DNA from: Gnetum montanum
Lineage: Eukaryota > Streptophyta > Gnetopsida > Gnetales > Gnetaceae
NCBI GenBank assembly: GCA_015680685.1
Contig: MNCI01022113.1
Location: forward strand, 378,945-442,944
DNA length: 64,000 nucleotides
Direction: 5' to 3'
Positions 33,519 to 45,440 of this stretch are shown in pieces. Each line of letters opens with the position of its first letter. Within the stretch, counting starts at the first letter, position 1. A model generated the notes under the pieces. That model was not told the DNA's origin, did no database searches, and saw nothing but the letters and a program-made list of their open reading frames with translations. The translations under genes were made by a program, and so were the position numbers.

Positions 33519-33699
33519 CTCTCCCCAATAGGTATCATCATTTGCATCATTAGAGAGTTGGTGATGAACTTACTCTAGTTCATCCATGACTATGACATAT
33601 GTGCATGTCAAGCTCTCAGTCAGTTCCATGCAAAGTATGCCACTTTTAGAATTAGTGGTTAACCATTGGGTGCCCTCTTATTTTGTGGCTACTATGTAC

Positions 33700-34420
33700 A
33701 AACACCATTGAATTTCTGCTTCTAGTACACACTACTTGCATGTAGAGATGGATGCTTGTTTTACTACCTAGAGTTTCTGCACACAATTGCACCATGTATC
33801 GCTATATGTGATGCATGGAACTTGCTTCTTCTTGATCTTTCCGAATGCATTTTCATTAGATATTTCTAGGAAAAGATCTCTGATGTCCATTCTTGTATCA
33901 ACAATTCTTAGCCATGTCCTTTCCATGATAATTGGGAAGTCCCCTTTGTAGTTCTCCACCTTGATTACTAGGAAATTAGTAGGGTAAGACCACCCATAAA
34001 TAGTGATCACAATGTCTTCCACCAGTCCCAATGGAATAGTGATGGACTAGTTTGCCAATTCTAATTTGATATTACTCTTCTTAAGAGGAGGTAGGTCCCA
34101 TGCAGTATACATCTCATGAGAGATCAGGTTGATAGTAGAACCAGAATTGATGAGAGCCTTACATGGCTCATTCCCAACAATCTACAAATAAATAAGAGGA
34201 CTTCCAGGATTGGCTAATTTCTTGGGAAGGTTTCTAGCATGAATCCAATCAAATACAGTGTGAGTAAGCATCACAATATGGATCTTGGGCAATGTTTTCT
34301 TTGAAGGGGACTCAAAGGAATTTGATACAGAGAGAGATGGAGGAACAGAGGTGTCAATCGCAGGTGTATTTGAGGGCTTAGATAGACTACATGGTTGAAA
34401 GAAAGGTCTTTTCTTTGATC
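33700..34420 (-). pseudogene. aspartic protease of OTA-3
   Basis: The block 'ALINSGSTINLISHEMY' (34160-34110) matches the usual LIDSGSTINLIS with the catalytic Asp replaced by Asn (codon at 34146-34148; a G-to-A change). Downstream 'GLVEDIVITIYGWSYPTNFL' and 'GDFPIIMERTWL' are the flap and the I-x-GRPWL-like block. It would cleave the Gag-Pol precursor; with Asn at the active site it cannot. Confidence 0.8.
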
Positions 34421-36733
34421 AAGTATTCAAACCACTTGGTTGATGAATCGATTGTATTTTAATGGCCCTAGTAGAATTGTGTTGTTGTGGTTGAGCTGGT
34501 AGTTCATCCTACATAGATAAAGTAGGTGGTAGTTGTGCTAAGGAAGGAGGAAGATGTGTAGGAATAGAAGAAGAATAAGGGTAAAATATGGTATCCCTTC
34601 TTGCATGTGGAGAATGCATTCGGTAATTATTAGGAGGGTAGTAGTAATGTTGAAAGGTAGAAACATGACTGGAAGAGTCACGTGGAGATAAGGGCTGCTA
34701 AACATAGTACCCATATGGATTAGATTGTTTGTAAGAGTATTGCTTCCTTGGTAGTGCCAACATCCATTATTATGGTTGCTACCACTATTGATACTACTCA
34801 TATGATTGTGGTAGAGTTCCACTTGGATAATACCATTGTTGCTGGTAGAATTACCTAGAATTGCCTTAAGGATAAGGCAATCTTCTAGGTGTTTGCCTTT
34901 GTGTTAATCGTGAATTCGAAGCATACACCCTAGACTCTTGTAAATTTGACACTATGAGGCAACATCCACTAGGATGTTCATATTAGCAAATGTCACATCC
35001 ACCACCATCATCTGATTCTCTTCCTGCAACTTCTTTTATTGTAGCAATCTTACCCTTAACTCTTTGATAGGCATGTTTAGCTTCCTTGTGCCTCCTATGA
35101 TGATGGTCAGTACTATGTTCTTTGGACCTTTAGTAATTTTTAGGAAAGCTTGAAATCTGCTACCCATGGAGTCCCATAAATAATTGAAATTTTTGGAGTT
35201 ACAAGGTTTTTCTATTCACCACCTCATCAAGTGTTGATTCTTTCTTGCTATCACATAATTGAACTCCCTCTTATGAATGGAAGGATTGCAGTTGTACTCT
35301 TCTACACTTTCTTTTTTTCTTAATCCACTTTCCTCTTTAGCTACCTACTTGATTAATCTTTGGATCTAATGGACACTTAATTTTGCCAACTACCATTGGG
35401 CATAAACACCAAGGGTTCTTCCTATTTTAGATCAAAACCCATCTACAATGTGGTGAAGGTAGTCCAATTGAGAATAATCATGGCCATGACATCTATGCAT
35501 TAAGAAATAGTATCAACCTATGGTGGCATCCAAGTTGGACACTCTGGAGCATGTTTAATATTTTTCATTAAAAAATTTAAATATTATACTCCATCATCTA
35601 ATAGATTCTGATTCTAAGGACTAGTACTAGTTCTCTTCTTCTTTAAGGAGTGTCCATGGGAACAACTTAAGTTTTTGCCACTCATTCTCTATGTTCTACA
35701 AGGCACATGCATCTTGGAAAGCTTGGAGATGGTTCTACATATCTAAGTTATATCCCCCTTCGAACCAAGGAATATTGTTCATATCTAGCCACTTGAACAA
35801 ACTATCCTTTACATGCCTTGTTGGAATTTTTATTGCCTCTATGATATTGAGCATACTTTGGATAGCAAGTAAAGGCTCATCAAGGCCATGATTATAGTTC
35901 CTACAATATCCTCTACTACCCCTTCATTCATGGCAATGTGCCTCTCTTGAATGTTTTTGTCCTTGATCTTGCCTTGCCTGATGGTCCCTTTGATCATTTT
36001 GGTCCTGTTGATCACCTTCATTATGGTTGTGCCTCTTGTGGTTACGATCAGAGCCAAAAGAAGAAGATGATGATGATGAAGGTGAAGAGGAAGGAGAACT
36101 AGTGCCATAATGGTGCTTGCTACCACTTCTTTTATGATCGCAACCATGCTCGCAATCTTGTTTCTTATCCATATCCCTACCTTAGCTTGCCTCTTTGGAT
36201 CCTTCTTTATCATTGGATCCATTCTTACCAAAGCTAGGATTGTGAATTGTAGACTATAGGTTCTAGTTTTGACTTCCTTCACTGAAGTCAAAGAGAGGAA
36301 TTTCACTGAATGGAAAACCCCTAGAGAAGGGTTCACCATCATCTTTTTGGTACAATAGGAATGGGAAATCATTAAATCCTTTTCCCTTTGCAAATTCATG
36401 ACATTGTTCTAACTTTCAATCCCATAAACATTATGCCTTAGTGGGACGATAATCCCTGGCATTAATATCTTGCACAACATACTCAGCATAAAGTTCCTAG
36501 AAACCCCATCATATAAGCATTTTTTGGAACATTACAGGAATGGATCAATTAGGTAGCAACACGATGTTGCCCTCCATGTCATGCCACCACAGTTATTCAT
36601 CTTGGTGTAAGATGAAGGTGAAATTAGGTACATACTCACTAGGATGAGCATATGCCACTCTATACTATTGAGGCACTGGCTGATGTATTCCATCAGAACT
36701 GGGTAGAGAAGCACTCCTATGAGAAGAAGACAT
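34421..36733 (-). pseudogene. gag of OTA-3
   Basis: The ATG at 36733 gives 'MSSSHRSASLPSSDGIHQPV', homologous to the OTA-2 gag start, then 'PNFTFILHQDE' and 'DMEGNIVLLPN'. A charged region with Ser- and His-rich tracts follows (36200-35900), then the gag domain (35800-35200) and a zinc-knuckle-like block C-D-I-C-x3-EHPSGCC (about 35000-34950) followed by 'LQESRVYA', shared with OTA-1 and OTA-2. A Gln/Tyr/Pro-rich tail follows. Stops and frameshifts throughout. Confidence 0.85.
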
Positions 36734-36861
36734 CTTATATTAGAAAATAAAAAATGTAGTGTGCTTTTAGAAATTGTTATATTTATTTTTAAAGTATGAT
36801 ATGACTCTAAGGTTCATTTCGATAGTTGAATAATATTTCACTAGTCCTAGATAATGCATGA

Positions 36862-36884
36862 AGCAACCAAAAGGTCCTCAGCAA
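36862..36884 (-). other. decayed primer-binding site of OTA-3
   Basis: The plus strand AAGGTCCTCAGCAA keeps the outer part of the site seen in OTA-1 (CATCCTCAGCAACAGCAACAA), but about ten bases next to the LTR are deleted. Confidence 0.5.
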
Positions 36885-37744
36885 TTATGAGGGGTGAGGT
36901 ACCCCTATGCCCAACCATACGAATCACTAAGGCAATCACACATGATCTAGTCAATATCCATGGACCTTTAGGTCTCAAGTGCACTAATTCCTCTAGGAAG
37001 TGAAATGGGCGTTGAGAACATTTGTTTTCCTCCCAACTACACTTGTGAAGCTCAAGGATATGGATTAAGTGTAATTGAGGTACATCATTTTTATCATTTT
37101 ATGTTTTATAAATTTAACTACCTACAACAAGAATGGAAGATAGAGGAATTTAATATCTAATTAGCCTACTACCTAGCTAGCCTAACACAAGTACCCATTT
37201 CCACTTTCTAGACACATCCTAAATGCATGTAGTGCTACTGGGTTACCAAAATTTAAGTGTTTCTAAGTTACTAAGTGCTACACATATGCTTAAAGTGGTC
37301 GTTCTTGTGTTTGTTAACAACTAGAAATTAATTACTCAATGAAAATGCATTAAAGTAAAGCACTTAAATGATGAATGCATTAAAGAAATATTAATCTATT
37401 CTCAGTGCTGCAAGAATGATCAAAAGAGCTCGTCTTTATTCCCATCACACTACTGTGATCAAGTACATCAGTGTTCGAATAAAGTTTCATACACACTTAG
37501 ACTCCTGCTGTGAGCACTTAGAAAATATTCTAATTTTGGAGAAAACAAACTGTAAGAACTTTGCTATGCTATGAAAAAAACTAATATGAACATCATGAGC
37601 CTAGGCACTATATTTATAGGCCAACATATACCCTATGATATCAGATATTCAACATTGCATCCTAGGCTTTGACATCGGGTATCCAATGTCAAGGCTCCAA
37701 TATTAGATATCCAATATTCAAGCCAGTCAAAACATGGTTCATAA
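36885..37744 (-). repeat. 5' LTR of OTA-3, 860 bp
   Basis: It starts TTATGAG (from TGATGAG) and ends TTCATAA (from TTCATCA), with the duplication directly outside. The minus-strand TATA box is at about 37609-37617. The GATATC-type module at 37630-37722 has GATATC plus GATATC/AATATC variants. Confidence 0.9.
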
Positions 37745-37749
37745 AGTAG
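37745..37749. repeat. target-site duplication of OTA-3, right
   Basis: AGTAG, identical to 27931-27935. Confidence 0.93.
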
Positions 37750-38344
37750 TACTAAGTTTTGTAGAGAAAGAGTCAATTTTTTTCTTGAGAAAAATATTAT
37801 TGATATAGTTTTGTAGAAATAATGATAACCATCATAAATATTGGGATTTCTACATCAAGATTTGGTATGCTAGCTCCCACAAAATAGCCTTCACTACTTC
37901 TATGATGATGAAAAATAGCCAAGAGAGATCCTTGGAGAAAGAGATATATAATATATGGTAGTGATAGCAACATAGATAGCTAGATGCAAAGTTGTTGTAG
38001 CCACAATCACAATCATAGCTATGCACACATGGAGGCTCAAAGCCACTACTGCAACCACTAATGACACCAAGCATTAACTATAATAAGATTATGGAGAAGA
38101 AGTAAATGGTAAATCTTGATCATAGTGTTTTTTAATATTGTCATAGAGATCAAAGAAAAATCATGTAGTAGATGAAGGTTTGTGCATATCTTTGTCATAG
38201 GCATAGCCTTAAGAAAACTAGACTTGTTTAATTTTCACATATCCATCGTAGCAACAGAATAAGGATCTTTAAAAAGTGAAGTATAGTAAGCTATGGTTAG
38301 TAAAATAAACTAGGCATTTTTAAATAATTTTTTAGGAGAAAGAT
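37750..38344. other. flank of OTA-3, unidentified
   Basis: If OTA-3 inserted into the copia element at 27445, this stretch should continue that element, but no copia gag is readable. I see no clear coding pattern. Confidence 0.4.
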
Positions 38345-40361
38345 GTAGTGACCGAAAACGTTGGTGGCTAGAACACCGAGGTCCATGGGTGCACAACCTA
38401 ACCCCAAATTTTCTTGAGGGCTTGCCGAAGGTAGAGATGGGGCACCATGAATGGTCTGGCTAATCAAACAAGGTCTTACCATATGCAATGGGGGTACAGC
38501 ATGGTTAGCTATAATGCTAATGCAAAATAGTGTTAAGTATGCAGGCAGTGTTTGTGGTGTTAACAGTGTTTATAGTGTCGACAGTGTCGAGCGTAGTCAT
38601 AAGTGCCCAATGGGGAAAGTGTAGTCAAAAGTTTCAACAAAGTGGATGGTGTCAACACATGTAGACCACCACCCAAGCATAGTTTTAAGCATCTCTATGT
38701 AGTAAAATAGCAAAAAATGCAAGTAACATGTGAAAAATGCAAAGAAAGAGAAAGAGAAGTGGAACACCACCCTAGATGTTGTTGAGTGTAGTTAATAACA
38801 AAGGGGGTTACAAGGTACATAGTGTACAATAGGTGTAGAGAATAGCATAGTCATAGTCTCTATGGTGTCTGCCCACAAAGATTGGCATTCTGCCAAGGTG
38901 TCTACATCTACCAAGTTGTCCACCTTGATGTACCATTGGCTACGGTGTTCTGTTGAGCTATGGGGGTCTGCAGTGGTCTACAACTTTGCCTCTTCTTAGT
39001 TTGTCAAAATGCTTCTTAGATTTTGTCAATTCTTTGATTTACCAACCCTAAAAAATTTGAGGGCACAGGTATTTATAGGTCTAGGGTTAGTGAAAAATGC
39101 AAGATGGCTACCACATGGCGAAGGGGACAATTGGGACTACACTCAGTGTAGTCACTATTCATGTAGTGTATCGATGGGGTTGGTGGTGTTGTGCTTTGTT
39201 ATGCTCTACCAACCTCTACGAGATTATGACTATGCTACCAATTGCATATGTGTGCCAACAAGATCGCAAGGTACCTAAAAATGACACTCAGAGACTACAC
39301 TATGCAGGACTACACTCTCCAAGCTCTCACGTGGGGTCAAGTGTAGTTACAATTTTGGGGCAAAAGGGAATATAAGAAAAAAGTGTTTTGCCAACTACAC
39401 TTGACAAAGGTGAGTTGACTACATTTTGGAGCTAAGCCAAACATCATTTTTATGCTATGGGAACTACTAGAGACTATTTTGGCTAACTATTCTCTCTACA
39501 AGAGGTTGACTACACTCTTGGCTAGGGGAGAGCATAGTCTTAACACTTAGAAAAATCTTGAAAACATTGACCTTTAGTCGAAGTGCTTATAAGACAGTGA
39601 AGGTGTTGGTTCAAGGCTATGTCAACTAAAAAACTGCTATACTACTAGATTGCTTGGTGATGTGCTCTCCTCCCCACCTTCCTTGTTTTGTAAGGTAAAC
39701 ATTCTTTGAGCTTTGCACATCACTAAATGCTTACTATGAAGTGCTTCCCATCAAGTGAGTTGCACATCACTAGATGAGCTTTACTTTGTCATTGGTGAAA
39801 CTGAATTACATTTCTACAACAAGTGTTTCCTCCCCAAGATCACTTATGTTACATCTACTTAGGCTTGGATCAGTTAACAAAGACTTCCCATAGGATGACT
39901 TATGTTACATCTGCCTTAGGCTGTAAAGCTTGATTTGAAGAGGATGCCATGTGGTCACAACATATGAGTGTTAAATAGGTTTGCAATTTTTTCTATGTAG
40001 GGAATGAGAGGATATCAAGATATAGGAGTAGATGTGAGTATGCTATAGTAGGATAATAGGGATATGCACTCTTGAGAGGTTTAGCTAGTCCAATCATGCA
40101 CATCACGATATTATGGTGACTTGCTACTATGATGAGATGCACCTTTGCAAGACTGCCCAGGACTTCATCCTGCAAACACAACTCCAAGAAGATAAGAAAC
40201 CACACATAATACAAATGCAAATAGACTATAGATGGAAAATGCAAAAGGCCAAATTAGCAACATAAGTCGCATAGATTACAAGTGCTTTATTTTGGAATTA
40301 TAGTATGCTCGCTCGCTTTCTTGCAAAAATATGGAAAAAGTTATTAACAATTGACAGCGAA
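38345..40361 (-). other. probable 3' LTR/UTR region of GYP-7
   Basis: No coding pattern. A minus-strand TATA-like site (ATTTATAGG on the plus strand, 39071-39079) has, on its upstream side, repeated ACTACACTC/GAGTGTAGT motifs (39139, 39295, 39309, 39399, 39509), the layout expected of U3. Left of it would be R-U5. I could not match it to a second copy, so LTR borders are not given. Two plus-strand frames here (39009-39375) look like chance. Confidence 0.4.
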
Positions 40362-40714
40362 TCCAATTTAAGGTCTTGGTAGACCATGGCTTTACTAGTT
40401 TGAGGTCCTAGCAGATCATTGGGCCCAGTTTAAGGTCTTGGTAGACCGTGCTATGCTAATATATATCTTAGCAAACTACTCTATGCTAGTTTAACATCTT
40501 AGTGGATGTGTTGTGCCACTTTAGAGTCATGGTGGATTACTAGTTTAAACTCATAATGGACTACCATTTTATAGTCTTAGTGGATGCATGGTGCTAGTTT
40601 AACATCATGACCCAAGGACAAACTATGCCTATTTAATGTCATAGTGGATAAGCTATGCTAGTTTAATGTCATAGTGGATGAATTGTCCTAGTTTAATGTC
40701 GTAGTGGACGACTA
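40362..40714. repeat. minisatellite, ~30-bp unit, about 12 copies
   Basis: Imperfect tandem copies of a unit close to CTAGTTTAATGTCATAGTGG followed by ATGAGCTATG. The last three are the most regular; earlier ones differ by substitutions (CTTAGTGGATG, CTTGGTAGACC). It lies just past the end of the GYP-7 pol, in its 3' noncoding region. Confidence 0.85.
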
Positions 40715-40779
40715 CTTACCTTACTTGATTGATGTGTGGTGTTTCATGCTAGATATAGTATGGCTTCAATTGCAAATGG

Positions 40780-43700
40780 TTTATTGGATTGGCAAACTCA
40801 TTTTTATCTTGATTAGTAAGCTTGAATGCTCCATTTTCATAGGCTTTAGTGACTAGAAAAGGCCCTTCCTATTTGGCTGAGAATTTATCTATAGGTTCAT
40901 GAACAACCTTGAGAACTAGGTTCCCTTTCCTAATTAGATGCTGATGCTAGTTCTGATGATGCTTTTGTTTTTCCCTTTCTTAATACCACTTGATGTGATC
41001 AAGCATACGCATGTGCTCCTCATCTATTCAGTCAAGGTCAACGGTTCTCAACTCGTTGTTCTTACCTTCATTGATGAAGTTCAAGAGGATTACCCAAAGC
41101 AATGGAACCTACAATTCAAGTGGAAAAACTACTTTAAATCAATAGGCAAGGAAATAAAGCATCATACCTGTTGCTATTCAATGCATCATGTAGTAGGCCC
41201 AAAGTGCATAGACTAGCTAATCATGCCATCGTCATTTGTTGTTGCTTAGCATCTTCTTAAGTACATTGAGGATGACCTTGTTAGTGGCCTCTACGTAGCT
41301 ATTTTCTTGAGGGTAGTATGGTGATGAAAAGAAGTGATTGATGCCAAAGTGTCCACCTTGGTGCTACTAAACTGTGGTCCATTTTCTATCACTATGGTCA
41401 TGGGCAAACCGAAACAGGTCACTATGTTGTCCAACAAAAACTTGCAATCCTACTGTGATGTTGTCTTCCTAAAGAGAATAGCTTCAACCCACTTGGAGAA
41501 ATATTCCATTGCAATTATTATTTAGCTATGTCATATAGAGAACTTAGGCATTATTGGGTCCGATGATGTCTAGGCCCCAATGTTGGAACAACCATGTGAT
41601 TTTCATTATATGCAATTTAGTTGGTGACATGTATATTAAGTTTCTATGCTACTGACAAGTGTCACATGTTTTAACCTTCTAGATGTAATTGCTCTTCATC
41701 TAAGGCTAATAGTAGCCTAGCCATCTAATTTTTGTGGCAATTTCCCTAGGGGCTATGTGACCTCCACAGAGTCCTTCATGGACTTGCTCAACAATTGATT
41801 TTGCTTCATTTTTGCTTACGCAAGTTAGTAGTATGCCATCATAAGATCTATGACATAACATGTTATCACCCATGATGACATACTACCATGAATGTTTGTG
41901 TACTATGTCCTTTTGAGCAACAATTAAGTGTTTTCAAGGCTCACCTTGTAGAAGGTACACCTTAATATCATTATACCAATGTTTTGAATAGGTATTGCTA
42001 ACTGTGGCTATGAATGCATCTTCAATGGTTTGCATGATAGGTGTAGTGAAATCTGCCACTAAGGTGGACAATGTGTTGAACATGCTAGGTGCTATGCTAA
42101 GGGCTAAAGTTACAAGTGCATCAACTATGGCATTTTTTCTTTAGGGAACATGTTGGACATTAGCAACTACAAAGTGTTGGAGCAAGTGTGTTTCCAAGTT
42201 GCAGTAAGGCTATAAATGTTGTGCTATATAGATGTAAACCTCTGTTACCTAATTAACCACTAGTTTTGAATCACCTTGGATTACTATGGGTTGGATCCCT
42301 AAGTCACATGTTGTAAGGATTCCTCAGAGGAGACCTTTGTACTCCACCACATTGTTGGTATAAGGAAATGTGAAACGATATGCAAGGGGTCAGATCTCCT
42401 CAAAGGGAAATGTGATAATAGTAGCAGCACTACCTCCTTGAGAGGTTGAAGCTCTGTCAAACTATAAGAGTGACTTATAATTGTTAGGCACTTGGCTAAT
42501 ATTGCTAACATGCTCATCTAGGGACTCAAGGTCTATGGTATCTTGATCATCTACTATTGAAGCCATGAGTTGTGTGGCTATAGCTTGACCTTTCATTGTG
42601 GCTTTCACGACATAATGTAGGTCAAAATTTGCTATTATTGCTTTCCATCATGCAATGCAATTACTTTCATAGATATTCATTGTTATAGCTTGAAGTACAT
42701 TGTTCTTGCAAATGATATTAAGCTAGTAGTGGAATAGGTAATGCCTTCATTTCTTTAGTAAGAATACTATGGCAAGGCAATACTTTTTCACGTCATTATA
42801 TCTTATTTCATGGGCTACTAATGCATGGCTTAAGCAGTAGACTAGGATCTCTATGCCATCATCTCACTTTTGGCAAAGCAGAGAAGTAATGAACATGTTA
42901 GAAGTAGTAAGGTAGATGTAAAAAGGCTTATCTCCTTGCGAAGGGTGAATCATAGGCAGTTGTGCTAACTCTTGCTTAATGTTATCAAATGCTTGCTAAC
43001 ACTGACCTGTCCACTCAAATTGGGCTCATTTCTTGAGTAAATGTTGCATTGGCTATAGCTTGTTGGTTAACCAAGTGATAAACCTGCATATGAATTATAG
43101 TCTACATTGCAACCCTCATAGCTCCTTAAGGTTAGCCGATGGCACTAAGTTGGTTATGGCCTTAACCTTATCAAGGTCTATGCGTATACCTACTTTAAAT
43201 ACTACAAAGCCTATCATCCTACTTTTTCTAACACCAAAAACATACTTCTTGGGGTTTAGCCTAAGCTCGTGTTTTAGGCAACATTTAAATTACTAAGTCT
43301 AACTCATTTACATGGTTGTGGGCCACTTTAGACTTAACCACAATATCATCTATTTAGTCATTGAGTAAACTAAGCATGTAATCACTAAAGATGTACATCA
43401 TTATGTAGCAAAACATACCCCAAGGGGTCATCAAGGTTGTACTAAGTTGGTGCTTAGGATTGATCCTAATCTGGTTGTAGCCTAAGAACCTATCCATAAA
43501 GGACAACAAGGCATGCCCAACGATGGTATTAATCAGTTGATTGATACTAGGCAATGAGAAGTCATCTTTGTTGGTTGCCTTGTTTAGGTCTCAAAAGTCT
43601 ATGCAAATGTGTAAACTTCCATTTTTCATAGGCACAACCATGATGTTGGAAACCTAGTCTACATAGTCAATAGCTCAAATGAAACCATATTTGTAAAGCT

Positions 43701-44172
43701 TGGTGATCTCATCATGAACTACCAACACCACCTCAAGTTCAACCTTATGTGCTTTTTGCATAACTGGTTTGATGTAGGAATTAAGGATGATGTTATGCTA
43801 GACTACCTAGGGATCTAGGCCTAACATGTCCTCATATGACCATGCAAATGCTTTAATGTTATCATTAAGCACTCTAGCAATGTCTTGAGCATATTGGGGT
43901 TCTAGCGAGGAGCTTAGTTTTAGCATTTTTGCCTCACCATTATGTGTTGCCATAGAAATCTCAACAAGGGGATCATCTACGATGTCCCCTATCTCCAAGT
44001 CAAGGACCTTAACTAGATGATTGGTGTAGCCTAGTGGTGCTTCTACAAATGCTATGTACTCATTGTAGGCTATAGGCTTGAGGTCTAGGCAATGAGGGTT
44101 AATGCACTGCTTAGTGTCACCATGAGGCCCTGTGAGGACCAAAGGTGGGAAGATCTGCTCATGCATAGCCAT
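40780..44172 (-). pseudogene. GYP-7 pol (RT, RNase H, integrase)
   Basis: A second gypsy family, minus strand. The frame from 44172 includes 'LDLEIGDIVDDPLVEISMAT' and ends 'NIKAFAWSYEDMLGLDP' (43810), the lead-in to reverse transcriptase. Then 'FMDRFLGYNQIRINPKHQLS', 'TTLMTPWGMFCYIMM' (43554-43360) and the active site *-I-D-D-IVVKSK (about 43335-43355), in which a stop replaces the first residue; the -MIVKS-like form is typical of Ogre/Tat elements. RNase H-like sequence follows at about 42850-42250, then integrase (41700-40800) with a block homologous to 'NGPQFSSTKVDTLASI'. Gag and protease were not recognised. Heavily broken. Confidence 0.8.
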
Positions 44173-44819
44173 GTTGTATTCCTATAAATAAACCAAAAAA
44201 ACATGAAGTGCCACCTATTTGACAAAGTTAATATGCATGAATGAGAAAAACAATCTAATGAAATTTTCCTAAGTATGCATGTAAGTTGCTATGGGAGGTA
44301 AACATGTTTGTGTAAGTTTTTTGCCTCAACAGGCTATGGACATATCAAACATGTCATTCCAAGAAGGGCCAATCATGTTTTGAAGTGCAATTAACTTGTG
44401 TGTTTGCAAGGCAGTGAAAAATCATGGTGTTGGGCTAAGTATGGTTAACTACGTTCTCACCCAACTATGCTCTCCACTGGGTGTTTGGTGGGAAGTGTAG
44501 TCCAAGGTTGGTGGATCATTAAATGACCCCAGGAGGATATATAGGCATAATTTTACCATGGTAACTTGTCATTTTCTTTACCTTTAATGCAATGCTAAGA
44601 GTGTATTCTTATTGCTACTTCTACCTTTTGTGCTAGTGGAGAGCATGGTTGGGGGAAGATGATGCACCGAAGCACATGCACTCATCCAAGGCTAGTGAAT
44701 GTTGCCATGGGAGTGAGAGCACTGAGTCACCTACCATAGGCACATGTGGAGGAGAGGAGGTTGTCAATGTCAACCAAGTACACTGACTAAACTCTCCCCC
44801 TTGCTTTAATTTTTTCTAT
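44173..44819 (-). other. 5' flank of GYP-7 pol, no gene seen
   Basis: Noncoding. It contains a TATA-like site (ATATATAGG, 44538-44546) and motifs such as CTACGTTCTCACCC and GTGTAGTCC that echo the ACTACACTC motifs at 39100-39600, consistent with LTR-derived sequence of the same family. Gag is missing, probably deleted. Confidence 0.35.
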
Positions 44820-45440
44820 TTTTGTGTGAGGCCTTTGCGGGTTTATGGCTACATGAGGTTAAGGATTTTCACATGTGTTGCATGACACAGCCATGGGGGC
44901 CCATAGCCACCATTAAGCACTACAGCATGGCTACAAGGGCCATGGCTACCATCATGTGTCATGGCACTGCCACAAGGGGCCACAACTACAATTGCACATC
45001 ATTGTTATTTTTTGCAGTAGTAGGGAGGGCATGGCAACAAAAAGGGTTTTGCAGCACTGAGGGAGGTTTTCTATTTTTTTTTATTTTGTATGGTGTGGGG
45101 CTTAGGGTTTGGGGTTTTAAGGTTGTAGTGTTTAGGGCCTCATGCATTGTACACCACAACACAGCCTTGTGGGTCGTGGCCGCCATTGCACATCATGGCA
45201 CAGTTTCACGGGACTGTGGTTGTGATTACGTGCCACATTGTTTCTAGTTCTTTTTTTGTGTGTTTTTAGGGACTATATGGCTTAAGGTCCTATGTGTTTT
45301 GCATTGTGTCATGGCTTCAAGGACCATAGCTAGTGTCACATACTATGGAACAGCTACGATCTATACCATGTTTTTTATGGGTGCTTGAGGCTCTGTGTAT
45401 TATGCACCATGGCTCGACCACAGGGTCCTTGGTTTTAGCA
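44820..45440. repeat. GC-richer degenerate higher-order repeat
   Basis: Four blocks (about 44820-45000, 45070-45240, 45245-45365, 45365-45440). Each starts with a G/T-rich lead like 'TTTAGGGCCTCATGCATTG' and continues with about 40-bp units near CATGGCACAGCCACAAGGGG followed by 'CCATGGCCACCATTGCACAT'. The units carry internal CCATGG-type palindromes. Open frames on both strands here are by-products of the repeat. Confidence 0.7.

Larger units (their letters stand above)
27936..37744 (-). mobile_element. OTA-3: complete gag-pol gypsy element
   Basis: A 9,809-bp minus-strand element with two LTRs (752 and 860 bp), a perfect AGTAG duplication, gag, protease, reverse transcriptase, RNase H and integrase in gypsy order, and a long noncoding 3' region (28688-30360). 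The reverse transcriptase active site reads FMDDLS followed by TYG, like the FMDDFSVYG of Athila elements, and the integrase follows RNase H. Many stops mean it is no longer autonomous. It has no ORF X. Its gag and LTRs are homologous to those of the gag-only and ORF X elements, so it is the type of partner that could have mobilised them. Confidence 0.93.

Noticed and set aside
40362-40714. Possible CRISPR array
   Set aside because: Units are directly adjacent and imperfect, without conserved repeats separated by unique spacers, in a plant retroelement context.
45100-45125. Telomere-like TTTAGGG text
   Set aside because: Only a single TTAGGG with irregular neighbours occurs; plant telomeres need tandem TTTAGGG copies.
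44822-45247. 141-codon plus-strand open frame
   Set aside because: It lies in the GC-richer tandem repeat; openness results from the repeat unit, and its translation is repetitive with no family match.
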